Source: Dipteronia dyeriana (Eukaryota > Streptophyta > Magnoliopsida > Sapindales > Sapindaceae). From it: a DNA stretch of 64,000 bases. Under the pieces are notes generated by a model, which saw only the letters and a program-made list of their open reading frames with translations, did not search any database and was not told where the DNA came from. Positions 1-12,182 of this stretch are shown piece by piece. The stretch lies in assembly GCA_032871835.1 (NCBI GenBank), contig CM065300.1, forward strand, positions 1,312,001 to 1,376,000. Direction: 5' to 3'. How positions within the stretch are numbered: position 1 is the first letter of the stretch; each line of letters starts with the position of its first letter. The position numbers and the translations under genes were made by a program.

Positions 1-3000
1 GTTAGTGGACGTGATGCTCAGCAAAATGAGATGATAGTCAAGCGTTATATGTCAAAAGGAGACCTGTAAGTAAATGCAATGACAAGATTTTATAATTGTG
101 TGGAATTGGTTTATTTTATTTTTTATTTTCAAGTGTTTCAGGGAGTAACTATTCTTTTCTTGGTTGGAAGTTAAATGCCAGCTCCTAAGCTACATAATCC
201 AGTAAATAAAAACTTGTTTTGTGACATATTATGCTATAAAGGCATGTTTTCTCTTTGAACGACAGTTGAAGCCGAATATTAATATTGTCTGGGTTCCCAA
301 TCTAGACAATTTTATGATTGCTGGTGTAAAACACCTAATTTTCTTTTGTAGATGTGTTTAATTTTTGTAAAATTGATAGGATAACCATGAACTGATATAT
401 GGTAATGCCATCTTCTCATTTTTGCCAGCGGCCCAATTTCTATCTTATGCTTCTGTATAGTGGCCTTCTCTTGCAGTATCTCTGTTTTATGAGAAGGGTG
501 GAAGAGATATTTTAGCAAATGCAGTGTAGAAATTTTAATTTTCTTAATGTCACTTTGATAATCACAAGGATTGTAGAAGATCTGATGTCTGATTGTATGC
601 ATTTTACATTTCACTTCTTCAATCAATGAATTTGACTCAGTACTTTCATCTTTGACAAACAAATGTGCTAAATTTTATTGGATTGTTAGTTTCAACAATT
701 TTGGTTTGATACTTCAAATCTGCTTATCATGTTGACTCTAATAAATGATAATGAAACAGGTATGTCCATGCAGATCTTCATGGAGCTTCTAGTACCGTGA
801 TAAAAAATCACAGGCCTGAACAACCTGTACCTCCACTCACTTTAAACCAAACGGGATGTTTCACTGTGAGTCCCCCTTTCCTCCTTTTGTTGATATCAAA
901 TTACTTTTTGTGCTTCTACTGTGAATCATAATGCATGCAGCATGATTTGATTTCGTAACTTAACCTTGTGATGTAGGTTTGCCACAGCCAGGCATGGGAT
1001 TCGAAGATGGTCACTAGCGCTTGGTGGGTTTATCCTCACCAGGTTAGTAAAACTGCTCCTACAGGGGAGTATCTTACAGTTGGGAGCTTCATGATCCGTG
1101 GGAAGAAAAACTTTCTTCCTCCTCATCCTCTTATAATGGGGTTTGGATTGTTATTTCGCTTGGATGAGAGCTCTTTAGGGTCACACTTAAATGAAAGGAG
1201 GATTCGGGGTGAGGAGGAAGGGATGGATGATGTTGAAGATAGTGGATCTATCAAAGAAAATTCTGATTCTGAATCTGAGAAAGGCGTCATAGATGAAAAG
1301 CCGGTAATAGAAGGTTTGTCTACTGCTGATTCTGCTCAAACTGGATCAATTAGTTCAATGGCTGGAGCTATTGAGACGCATGAATATCATGTCGAAGACC
1401 AAACTATCTCGAATGATTTTGATAGTAAGATATCTGAAACTCCCGGCAATGATGTTGCTTCAGTAACCCCACAACTTGAAGATCTTATTGATAGAGCTCT
1501 TGGGCTTGGATCTAAAACTGTATCGAATCCAAAGTATGAACTTGAAACGTCTCAGGTTGATTTGGGAGAGGAAGATAACGAAGAAGAGAGGACAGCCACA
1601 GCGAGAGATAAACCTTATGTTTCAAAAGCTGGAAGAAGAAAGCTCAAGAAAGGCCAGAGTGGTACAGACGTAGATGCAAAGATTGAGAAAGAAAAGGAAA
1701 AAGGAAATGATGACTCTGCTAGTCAGCCGGAAAGAAGTGTAAAAAATAAAATACCTGAAGTTGGAAAAGTTAGCCGTGGGCAGAAGAGTAAACTGAAGAA
1801 GATGAAGGAGAAGTATGCTCATCAAGATGAGGAAGAGAGGAAAATTCGGATGGCATTACTTGCTGTGAGTACAATAAATTGTTTTTAACCTTCTCTTGCA
1901 TATTCAGTTTTCATCTTCTTTGATTAAGACCCTTTTACTTTATTTTGTTGTTCATATCTTCCATCAAGTCTCGATTAAAGTTCATCATCTTATCCTACAA
2001 ACCCACTAATAAAGTTAGAATCTATGTAAATTTTCAGTCTGCTGGTAAAGTTCAAAAGAACGATGAGGAGCCACGTAATGGAAATGCGGTTACAGTCCCC
2101 GAGAAGAAACCTACTGCCAGTATGTTTTCAATATGTGCTTAAATTACATTTTTAAAACTACAACAAGAGCATCTGATTATTTTACCTATGTGAAAACCAT
2201 CACGGTAGAGCATCGTAGATTTGAGCAACCGTACCATTTACTATAAAACATTGCAAACAGATTTTGATAAATGGTTGACATTATCATGTGTTTAAATCTT
2301 ACAGGTTCTGATGATGCTATAAAAATATGTTACAAATGTAAAAAGGTAGGTCACTTGTCTCGGGATTGTAAAGAACTTCCAGATGATACCTCACATGGGC
2401 ATACAAATGGTGGAGTCGAAAATAATTCGCATGTGGGTTTGGGTGATACTGCTGAGCTGGACAGGGTGGCTATGGAGGAAGATGATATTCACGAAATAGG
2501 CGAAGAAGAAAAAGAGAAATTAAATGACGTGGATTGCCTGACCGGAAATCCATTGCCTAATGATATCCTTCTTTACTCTGTGCCTGTTTGTGGCCCTTAT
2601 AGTGCAGTGCAATCTTACAAGTACCGTGTGAAGATAATTCCCGGCAATGCTAAGAAAGGGAAAGGTATCAAATCTTTCAATAACGCTCATTGTTAATCCG
2701 TTCCATGAATCCTGCGTGTTTATGCCAGGACAATTTCAATCTTTGTTTAACATTTTCTTGTCCAACAAAATAATTCACTTTCTTTTAAACAATTTGAGAT
2801 ATCCATTAACTCTATGTTTTCAACATCTCTGCAGCTGCGAAGACTGCAATGAATTTGTTCGGTCACATGCCAGAAGCATCGACGAGAGAGAAGGAATTGA
2901 TGAAAGCCTGCACGGATCCGGAGCTGGTCGCTGCGATTATCGGAAATGTGAAGGTCACGGCAGCAGGACTTACTCAGTTGAAGCAAAAGCAAAAGAAAGG

Positions 3001-3028
3001 CAAGAAGATTAGTAGCAAACAGAGTTAG
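1..3028 (+). CDS. NEMF: NEMF/RQC2-like ribosome quality control protein, 3' six exons (5' end outside window)
   Basis: Six exons join in one frame: 1-65, 760-865, 977-1864, 2038-2119, 2305-2664 and 2835-3028, giving 564 residues and a TAG stop. All introns have GT/AG borders and consistent phases. The first ~100 residues are the NFACT-R (DUF814) domain, with HADLHGASS across exons 1-2 and HSQAWDSK at the start of exon 3. A long acidic and lysine-rich linker follows. A CCHC zinc knuckle, [14 protein letters not shown], lies at 2328-2369, and the end matches an NFACT-C (DUF3441) tail with a final lysine-rich stretch. In this family the protein binds 60S subunits carrying stalled nascent chains, works with the Listerin E3 ligase, and can add C-terminal tails; it acts in the cytosol. 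The plant version is distinguished by the zinc knuckle. The N-terminal NFACT-N half lies left of the window. The gene converges on the S1 gene with 337 bp between stop codons. Confidence 0.93.
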
Positions 3029-3365
3029 TCAGCTATGAAAGAGCCAATCTCAATGGTTGAATTTTTTTCATTATAGAGTTCATATATCAGCAAGGAGCAT
3101 AGTAATTTGTTGCTGGGTTGTAGACTTGTAGGTGGTGTTGTACGACTCGCGTAAATGACACTTTTTGTGTGCGCGAGCTAGCATACTGTACTGTATACAT
3201 TAAAAAAGCTTGAACTACAAAGAACACTCCATAACTAATGATGAGTAAACTTACTGGAAAGATCGCTTGCTACATATTTAGCTCAAAGTTGGGACTATAC
3301 TGAATCTTACAATGAAATTTATGCAAGTATTATTACCAAAAAAATACAACGGCTTATTAAATGAA
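3029..3365. other. Convergent intergenic spacer / 3' UTRs
   Basis: This 337-bp stretch lies between the stop codons of two genes pointing at each other, so it should hold both 3' UTRs. No reading frame, repeat or RNA gene is visible in it. Confidence 0.6.
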
Positions 3366-5920
3366 TTAAGGATCCTCTGCCAAGGGAACGTCGCTCAAAT
3401 CTAAGCCTTCAGCTGGCAAGTCAGAAGTGAGCGGACCCAATATTCCATCAGAGCTTAGAGTTAACCCACTCTGCAAAATAACAGTGAAAGGGAAACGATT
3501 AGGTTGGTCAAAACACGTATGATCATGTCTTGATTTGTAAATCTAAAACTCGAGCTCCTGAAAGACTGTAACTCAGTCTATAATGTCTGGAACAGTTGAT
3601 ACCTCAGGTTGGAATCTAAGCATGTCTGCACGAGCCATGGCTTCTGCTTGTGCAATTCTCTGCCTGAATGTCTGTGCCATCTCCTCGGCCTGTTAATACA
3701 AAATTAAAAGACATGATTATGTTGGTTCCGGAAAAGATTTCAGCAGCCTAAAAACAATGATCGCTTTATAAGTTTCAATAGAAAACCAAGATTACAATCC
3801 TTGAGGGTGGTCAAGGTAGTAGAATTTACCTTCTCAAAAACAAGCTTTGGATTGCGAATCATGTCTCCTGGAGTAGGTTCTAATTTCTTCGTTGAAAGAC
3901 TTACTCTGCCTCTCTCACGATCATGGCTTAGTATCATGACCTATAATATACACCATGATGTACTTAATTCAGTAATCTTACCTTCAAAAGTAGGCAAAAT
4001 TTCTCACGCTAACATAACATATTGTAGGTGTACCTTGAGCGTATCACCAGGTTGAAGAACTGTAGCAATATCCGAGACTCGATCATGACTGATTTGACTG
4101 ACATGAAGAAGGCCATTAATTCCACCAATGTCAATGAAGGCACCGTATGGTTTCAGGCTCTGCACAGTTCCAAGAACCACCGATCCAATTCCCAGCTGTG
4201 CTTGACTGTCAGCCATGGCCTTGCGGTTGCTGAGAACAAGCCTAGATTGTTCCTCATCAACCTCTACAAATTTTAGAGGAATCTCCATACCAAGAAGCTC
4301 CTCTGCAGTTGATTTCTGATACATGTGATTAAAAAGTAAAATATTTTGGGATTAGGATATACATACTGCAAATATAAGTGAGATTTATGTCTAAGAATGC
4401 CGACACTGAGTAGACAAAAACACTGACATATTATGTGAAAAAATAAACATTTGTTAGTATACTATATATGCAAGTTGAGTCTGAGAACTAACCGATGATA
4501 TCTGCGAGAAAGGAACAAATCCACGAAGACCCTCCAACTCAGCAACCACTCCACCTTTGTTTGCACCAACAACCTACATGTTTAATCCAAGGTTGGAAAA
4601 AAGTGAAACTAACATTCATTCAAATAGCAACGATGGATGACGAAGTTACATAAGAAGAATATTGAGAAACAAGGAGATTTACAAATGAATATCAAAATGA
4701 AACTCCCTAAATCCCCATGCTTCAGCCAATTCTTGTATAAAGTATAAACTACTTTAGTACTTAACCGTGGTATTGAATATAGGACACCAGAGCAAAAGGA
4801 TGGAGTGATGCTAGACTGTTGGTATGCTATAAGAATACCCACCTTACCCTTCACAACAACATCCTCAGTTTGAAGCTGCCTACATCTTTCCCAGGCAAGC
4901 TCATAATGGATTACCCGTAAGCTCAAGACCAAGCTATCATCAGCTTCGTTTTCACCGATAATTACAAACTCCTCTTTCAAACCAGGAAATATACCTGCTT
5001 CTTCCACATTTTTAATCTTGTAAATGCAAGCCTCTTGGACCGGCAAATATGCTGAAGACTTTGCAGTAATATCGACTAATGCTCCATGAGCATCCGTACA
5101 AAAAACGGTCCCCTTTACCTGAAAGAAGTACATAATGAAAAATCATGTTCATGATATCCCTCCTCTATCTAGCTAGACTCAATCCGAAACCAAAAGCAAT
5201 AGAATCGCTTTAATAAATGTAACAATCAACATGTTTTTCTTCTTTTCTCTATGAAATTCACAGAATAAATTGTACAAGTAATGCATTTTCATCTGTGAAC
5301 CTGTAATTGATAAAACAAGGTTCCCATCATATCAAATTGATAATTCAAAGTCACATTCCCCACAAGAAATCTATCATAAAATTCACAATTCACACAAACT
5401 GCCACATTCAAATTTACGGTAATCATAAATAAATAAATTATGCTTTAAACCCACATGGCAGTCTCAATTTCAAACAACAAAAAACAATCAAAATTTCAAA
5501 ACAATTCATAATTCAAGCAGAAACCCATTAACAAACTCAATTTCTCCTTTCAAAAAATAAAATAAAAATCCCAACTTGAAACACGAAGAGACATTGAAAT
5601 CATTTGATTAGACTGACCTTGGTACCCATTTCAGAGTTAAAGTCATACTTCTCGACAGCGGCGTGAAACTGCTCGAGAGTGAAGGATACGCCTTCCATGG
5701 GAGCTGTACGACACCGTTCGTAGGCTTCCTCGAAGAGCTGCTTGAGCTCATGCCTCTCTCTCGTCTGCGGACTCGCTATCGCATTCGAAGTCACCGCTGA
5801 TACTATCACTCTTTTTCTACTGCTCACTCTGGTCTGTGATATTGGTTTTCTCGTTGAAAGTCGAGTGTGAGAGAGTGGTGGGCTTCTTAGACCTGTGAAT
5901 TGTTGAGCTAGAGACGCCAT
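3366..5920 (-). CDS. RPS1: Plastid 30S ribosomal protein S1 (nuclear encoded), complete
   Basis: Seven minus-strand exons (5920-5618, 5118-4843, 4573-4493, 4315-4034, 3940-3830, 3689-3603, 3470-3366) sum to 1245 nt, or 414 residues plus TAA, the usual length for plant plastid S1. All introns are phase 0 with GT/AG borders. Residues 1 to about 45 are rich in Ser, Thr and Arg and lack acidic residues, as in a chloroplast transit peptide. Three S1 RNA-binding repeats follow at about 99-166, 187-251 and 264-336; the last contains [20 protein letters not shown]. In this family the protein binds mRNA on the plastid 30S subunit and supports translation initiation. The first ATG (5918-5920) fits the transit peptide. 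A second, shifted ATG upstream has no homology. Nothing looks damaged, so this should be a working gene. Confidence 0.95.
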
Positions 5921-6086
5921 AGTCTCTCTCCCTCTCTCTCGGGTCTGTCAAATTTTTCTTCTTTGCTTTCGGAGGAGTTTTGTTTTGTTGGGTCAGATAA
6001 GGTGATGTGCAAAAAGAGTTCTTGTATTGTGTGGGGTACATTGGTTCTCACTCCTCATCACAACACTCTACTTCAACACTTCTAGT

Positions 6087-6640
6087 TAGTGGTGTAAAAC
6101 TGGGCCGGCCGGCCCAGGAAGTTCACAGACCGTTCTTGGAATGGCCCGTGAAGGAAGAGGGCCAGGCCTCGTGCCGGGCCACTGGGAGGAGGCCCGGCAG
6201 GCTGGCCCGCCTGGCACGCGAATCCGGCGTGCTAGGCCTGTCGGACCGGCCTGGCTGACCGGTCAGCCGGTCCGTTCGGCTAATTTTTTTTTTTTTTTTT
6301 TTTCAAAAATCCTCCAACGGATGGAATTGATTTCCAGCCGTTGGAGGTAATTAAAATTACCAAAACCCCCTTACAATCTTTTAAATTACATTTTGACCCA
6401 CAAATCAAATTTTTCTATAAATACTTCCATCCATTTCATTTTCCATTAACTCTCTCTATCATTCTTTCAATATCTCATTCTCTCAAATCTCAATCTCTAA
6501 TATATTCTCCAATTCTCTAAACTTTTTCATTCATTTTGGTTATTACTCTCTCTAAACTTTTTCATTCATTTTGGTTATTACTCTCTCTACAAAATTCTTT
6601 ACGTTTTCCACCAACACACCAAATTTTAAAGGTACAATTT
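6087..6640 (+). mobile_element. 5' end of a hAT-superfamily transposon (truncated)
   Basis: The segment starts with TAGTGGTGTAAAACTGGGCC and a GGCC-rich run (6110-6260), then a T-tract. An inverted repeat follows (CCAACGGATGG around 6314 and CCAGCCGTTGG around 6335), then a pyrimidine-rich leader with repeated TCTCTCTAAACTTTTTCATT. This order (GGGCCGG-rich terminus, T run, AACGG/CCGTT hairpin, short CT-rich leader) is what I know from 5' ends of plant Ac-like hAT elements with BED-finger transposases. No transposase frame follows and no matching right terminus was found, so it is a truncated 5' end. It sits 167 bp upstream of the S1 start codon and may have brought promoter motifs close to that gene. 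Confidence 0.6.
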
Positions 6641-8388
6641 TGTTATTACTTTTGGTCTAACATATTCTCATAGTAAATTTATATGTTTATGTTTAGATTT
6701 GAGTTATTTAATGAAAACATTATCTATTTAGTTAGTTAGTTTATCAATTTTTGGGCTTTAATGTTAATATTATTTGTTTAGTTTATTAAGATTTTTAAGT
6801 TTAGATCCCAGGGTTAAATTATCTGGTTTAGAAGTTTTGCTTGAGTTTATTGGTATTCTTAATTGAAGTGATTTTCAATCACAAACCAATAAAAAAATCA
6901 GAAAAATTACAAATTTGAACAAGTGTCGGTTAAACGATTTTCAAAAAGCTAAGAAGTTCCATATGGTTGGAAATAAATTGGAAGATCACTATAAGTAATT
7001 AATAATCTTGACTGAAGTTATTTTCAACAACAAACCAACAAAAAAAAACCACATGTTTGAGCTAGTGTCCTTTAGCATTAGTCATGATTAATTAAACTAT
7101 TTTCGAAAAGTTAAGAAGTTATATAAGGTTTGAAATGGAGTTGGAAGATTACTATAAGAGATTACTAAGCATTATTGATGTGAAAAACTAATAAAAAAAA
7201 TCTGTTCACACATCGAAAAATAAAAATAACGTAGCAAATAAATCCTAACAACTTTAAAACTCATACTTATATTTTGAATATTACTCAACTGTAAAAATCG
7301 AACACTATTCAAGGTTTAATCATAGTTCAAGTTTAAAGCTTTCATATTAAGTCCTTTCACTTCTACTACTTCCATTGGCCTTTAACCAGTGGCCCCCCCT
7401 TTTTTGTTTTTTACATATATTATTATTCTTTTTAAATTGAACCGACTCAATATCAATATTTATTGATATCTAACAATATTAGTATGGATATTTCAAAAAA
7501 GAAAAAAAAAATTATAAATATAATACAGACAACACAGACAAGACTTATACGACATTCATTAATCAATTATGTGATTAGTAGTAGCCTTTTTCATATTATT
7601 ATTCTTTTGAAATTGACACCAACTCGATATCAAACCATATTAGTTTGGTTCGGACAACACAATTGACCCGTTATTTAATCTTTATTACTCAATCATAGAA
7701 CCCAATAAAAGAAAAGTTGCATACTTCCCATATGAAAGAGATTATTGGCAACAATTTGAAGCTTTTGCTTCTTGCTTTCTTTATTTCTTTAAAGGAAGAT
7801 CACACAACATTATTTTACTAGATTCCACTTCCTTTGTGTGACTTGTATAATATGTACACTTCTCTTAGTACAAGCTTAGTTTATCCGTGTCCAAAGACCC
7901 TTAGAATCAAGAATATTTATGAAAATGACATTCCCATAACAAAAGCACTTCTCTTTCTCTCTCTCCTTTTTTTTTCCTTTCTATTTTCGTCCTTGTCGTA
8001 AATATACATAGAATTTAGAAGTTGTAACTATTTCTATGTACAAGACAGCAAAATAATATACTCTTTGTTCTCATCACCATCACCGCCATCATTATATGTA
8101 TTTTAATTGGGTGATTAAAATTGTCTTACCAAATAATTTATGAGTATTTGATTATTAACCATAAAAAATAAACGATTTCGAGTAGTATATTAATCTATTT
8201 GCATTTCAAACATTCAAACAAGTAATATTTGAGAAATAACCCAAATACTATTTTTTTTTAAAAAAAATTATAAACCCAAATTCATTTTTACATATAAAAA
8301 CAAGTTAAAAAGTTTTGATTTTGTTATCATTTTGTTTAATTAGTTATTGGTAGGTGTAGGTGTAATAGTTTGAAATACAGTAACAATA

Positions 8389-8408
8389 CCCCCCCCCCCC
8401 CCCCCCCC
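8389..8408. repeat. Poly-C homopolymer run (20 C)
   Basis: Twenty consecutive C residues on the plus strand inside AT-rich DNA. Length is likely to vary between individuals or to be an assembly-sensitive site. Confidence 0.95.
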
Positions 8409-8791
8409 AACGAGTGCAATTGTGAGTTGTATTAAACGACACACGAAATGGAATTTTAAATGTCTTTTTTTATTTTTTGCATTTCATGTTTTTTTTTCTT
8501 TTTTTATCATATATATATATATATATATAATAGTGATTGAATCGTGTGGAACATTGTCTTGTCTCCAATTTTTTTTTTTTAGGTAAATAAATCTAGGGTG
8601 CCAATATTGCCATCCATAAAACTTATCAGTACATCCATATTTTATTAAAAATTTAATTACAAAAATATCCTTATAAAAATTTACCAATAAAGACAAATTA
8701 CTTTAATTAAAAAATAAACCAAATACTATATACACTCATTAATTACATTCATATCTTCAACTACATTTTTTTATTAAAAAAAACTTATGAT

Positions 8792-8842
8792 AAACCCTAA
8801 TTTTTATAATAAACCCTAATTTTTATAATAAACCCTAATTAA
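8792..8842. repeat. Short tandem repeat, 19-bp unit, containing AAACCCTAA
   Basis: The unit AAACCCTAATTTTTATAAT begins at 8792, 8811 and 8830, giving about 2.7 perfect copies. Each copy contains the plant telomere-like word AAACCCTAA, but spaced by AT sequence, so it is not a telomeric array. Confidence 0.85.
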
Positions 8843-9233
8843 ACTCTATTTTTTTTTTGAAGTATCAAACTTTCTTATTATCATATTGTTTTTATCTTTT
8901 ATTTTTTATTTTTTATGTATAGTTATGAATTTTATCAATAAACAAAATATTTTCTTAAAATGATATACAGAATTCCATATTGAAAATATATTGACCTCAT
9001 ATACGATTTCATATATTTCCTTTTATAAGGCTCCTACGTTTGAGATATTTTTAAAAGTAAATTGGATCGTCATTAAAAGAAGATTTGAATCTAAAAATAA
9101 TATGATTTTTTTTTTTATAAATTGGATGTGATAATAATTTAAGAGTGTTTATAAATAATATGTATTAAAATGAATATATTTATTTCAATGAGGGTATTAT
9201 TGACATTAGGATAAGAGCTTATATTAATATTTA

Positions 9234-10180
9234 GAGTGGTGCTATTGACACACCCACTACTAAACTATTTATACCCCATTTTTAAATTTTTTGATTTAAT
9301 TATATAAAATTATATGGTTTTATTAATTTTTTTGATTTATTTCCTTGACTACCCTTTTACTTATTTTTCAAACTTAAAATACCTCATATCTTGTTCAAAA
9401 TAATAATAATAATAAAAATAAAAATAAAAATACACTTCATCTCTAATCTTCATATATAGTTTTTTCACATTCATTCACATGACTTGTTTTTTCTTCTTAT
9501 TTCATGTTAAAACCATATTTATTAAATATTGTTGATGGTAGATTGTGAATGTTATATTAATCGTCTTATGGTTTTTCTTTAGCGATTGAGTTAAAGTTTT
9601 GATGTTGTTTCATTTTGTCAGAAATTAGGTTTTCTTTGTGTGATTTTGTTATTTTTTTTAAATAACATTAAACTAACTTTGGAAGATCCAGAATAAAAAC
9701 TACAAAAGAATTGATACAAATTATAGTATAACTGAAAGATCTAAAATAAATTAAATTGAGAGAAAAAAAAGTAGCAAACATGGATCTGGAATTTGAAAAG
9801 AAAAATAAAACAAACATGTGAAACAATAAATACTAATTAAATATGGTAAACACGTGATCGAGATCTGAAAGAAAATATAAATAAAAATAGTAATAAATTA
9901 ATGAATACTAAACATGAGAAACATGAGATCGAGATATGAAAAAATATAAATAAAAATAGTAAACATTCAATGATTTGAAATAATATATATCATTACAGAT
10001 TTTCTCATTAAGGTTTTGAAATAAGGAAATTAGAGTTTTATTAGTTTTAGTTTGTACAATATATTTTTTAATAAAAATGGTATATCTGTTTAAGTAATTT
10101 GAAAAAGGGAAAAAAATACTAAATAATTAAAAAAGTGGGGTATGAATAATTCAGTGATAGGTGTGCCAATATCATCACTC
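9234..10180. mobile_element. Non-autonomous DNA transposon, 947 bp, with terminal inverted repeats and 8-bp target duplication
   Basis: The left end reads GAGTGGTGCTATTGACACAC and the right end, reverse-complemented, reads GAGTGATGATATTGGCACAC; the match continues past 40 bp to a shared ATACCCCA. The element is flanked by AATATTTA at 9226-9233 and again at 10181-10188. The interior is AT-rich with no coding frame. An 8-bp duplication suggests hAT mobilisation, although this TIR type also resembles Mutator-like MITEs, which normally make 9-bp duplications. A diverged partial copy of the right half is present near 10730-10935. Confidence 0.75.
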
Positions 10181-11284
10181 AATATTTATTTTTAAAATTT
10201 TAGATTTGAATGTACTTGTAAAAATTGGTGTACTAAATTTTTTTACGGGTGTCCATAATTCTATTACAAATATTCTCCTCTCCAATCACTTATAGACCAA
10301 GCTATACTTTGAATTAGAATTGTAACCATTTGAAGTTTCAAATTAACAAGAAGAAGAACTTGGTTTTGACTACCTTTTAAATTGATTGAAATATAGTTAA
10401 ATTTCACTTATTTTTAAATTCGTTTATGAGACTTGAAATGTTTTGACAATAAGAATGCGAAAGAACAGAATTTTCTAAAGTTTAGTAAAATTATTAGAAG
10501 CCCGAACTCTCTTGTACCTCTGTACTTCTTGAACCGACTTGAGGTATTGAACAAAATTCATGACAATATAAAGTTAAGTGACATTTATCGGACTAAACAT
10601 GCAAAATGCATTTTTATTCAATAATGCTTGATACTTTATTTCTTTTCCAAAAAAAAAACACACAATTCTTTTTTGTAAAGACAGTCGATCAAATATTTTA
10701 GAATGAAGAAAATTCTCTTAATTATGTAGGAGAAAATAATATATGTCATTACAGATTTTCTCATTAAGGTTTTGAAATAAGAAAAGTTAGGTTTTATTAG
10801 TTTTTAGTTTATACAAGATTTTTTTAATAAAAATTATATATCTGTTTAAGTAATTTGATAAAAGAAAAAAAAATACTAAATAATTTAAAAAGTAGGGTAT
10901 GAATAGTTCCGTGATAGGTGACCAATAACATTACTCAATATTTATTTTTAAAATTTTAGACTTGAATGTTCTTATAAAAATTGGTTTACTAATAAGTTTT
11001 ATGGATGTCGATACCTATAATTCTATTACAAATATTCTCCTGTCCGATCACTTATAGACCAAGCTATACTTTGAATTAGAATTGTAGCCATTTGAAGTTT
11101 CAAATTAACAAGAAGCAAAACTTGGTTTTGACTACCTTTTATATTGATTGAAATATTCCTTACATTTCTATCAAACCAAATATAGTGGTGAAGTTTCAAA
11201 TTAACAAGAAGAAGAGCTTGGTTTTGACTACCTTTTAAATTGATTGAAATATAGTTAAATTTCACTTATTTTTAAATTCGTTTA
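9979..11284. repeat. Tandem duplication of ~750 bp; the second copy continues at 23539-23850
   Basis: Sequence from about 9979 to 10732 is repeated from about 10733 onward with moderate divergence. Copy two stops at 11284, where the Tat retrotransposon begins, and resumes at 23539 (after the 5-bp duplication GTTTA) until about 23850. Copy two also carries an internal partial repeat: the stretch starting GAAGTTTCAAATTAACAAGA occurs at about 11093 and again at 11189. Copy one keeps the uninterrupted target (about 10410-10440) and serves as the empty site. Confidence 0.8.
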
Positions 11285-12132
11285 TGTTGTATGTAAATTT
11301 TACCAAGCATACACGTCATTGACAGGAAGGAAAAAATAGTCAGGTGTATGCTTAGATGGACATTCGGGAAATATCCTACAAGACATCATTAAAGAGGAGT
11401 AAGCCCGAGTAAGCATATACCGAATAAAGACCTACTCGGGACTGGCTAAAACAACGCATTCACTCGGGCTCAAACGGCACTACTCGAGACCATCAGGTAA
11501 CAGTCTTACTCGGGAGTAAGTACAACCCGAATAAAAACTTATCGTACGGGTTAAGTCATTAAATACGCGAAGATATTCTTCATGAAGGAATCCCAAATAA
11601 TGGACCTTTGAGTTAGAAGAGTCCCCCAATCAGGAAACAACCTGATTCCTTTTCGAAGACTACATTCTTATAAGGAAACAAGTCAAATTGAACTACGCTA
11701 CTAGAATCCCACTCAATTTCCATAAAGAGACTCCGAAACCGGAAAGAAGACAAATCAACCTCAAACAAGTAACCAAATCATAATTAAATACAAATATCTT
11801 GTATTACTTGTACAAAGCAGATTAGGGTTCTATAATCATATAAATAGACCCATAATCTGGCTCAAAAAGAGATATACAATATAGCATACAGTAATCACAA
11901 ATAATACAGAGAGAAAAAGGGAGATCGAGAGCCTGTAAAAACATCTTATTCTCTTAGTAGATTTTGGCTTGGTTGATCTTTCAACCACCCGTGGATGTTT
12001 CTCTGACCATCGAAGTTTTACCACTTAAACCTTGTCTTTTTTACTCTCTCTGCATCTCTTTCTCTTTGAATCAATAGCCAAAATCCAGTCCCTGTTGGCT
12101 TTTCTGGCATAATCCAGAAATCGACGTCAACA
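11285..12132 (+). repeat. 5' LTR of the Tat element (848 bp)
   Basis: It begins TGTTGTATGTAAATTTTACC and ends CGACGTCAACA. It pairs with the 799-bp 3' LTR; the length difference comes mainly from about 48 bp present only here near 11442-11490, between short similar words. A TATA-like TATAAATA lies near 11838-11848, upstream of the presumed transcript start. Confidence 0.92.
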
Positions 12133-12134
12133 AT

Positions 12135-12150
12135 TGGCGCTAGAAGAAGG
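12135..12150 (+). other. Primer binding site of the Tat element
   Basis: TGGCGCTAGAAGAAGG lies 2 bp downstream of the 5' LTR. It begins like the TGGCGCC primer sites of Tat and Athila elements rather than the tRNA-Met type TGGTATCA. The exact tRNA is not certain because the match weakens after six bases. Confidence 0.55.
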
Positions 12151-12182
12151 GGGGCCTGAACCTCCGAACTTGTTAGAAAGCA

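Larger units (their letters stand above)
6641..9225. other. AT-rich intergenic region, no gene seen
   Basis: No frame longer than about 70 codons and no recognisable protein is present. Visible features are simple repeats: a 20-C run at 8389-8408, a (TA)n tract near 8512-8529, many A and T runs, and a three-copy 19-bp repeat at 8792-8842, listed separately. Parts may be old transposon debris, but I cannot assign them. Confidence 0.6.

Noticed and set aside
312..662. 116-codon minus-strand frame
   Set aside because: It lies in the first visible intron of the NEMF gene and its residues show no domain; it is AT-rich chance coding.
6007..6258. 83-codon plus-strand frame, Gly/Arg/Pro-rich
   Set aside because: It reads through the GGCC-rich terminus of the hAT element; composition explains the open frame.
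8792..8842. AAACCCTAA words as an interstitial telomere
   Set aside because: Copies are spaced by AT-rich sequence in a 19-bp unit, not a continuous AAACCCT array.
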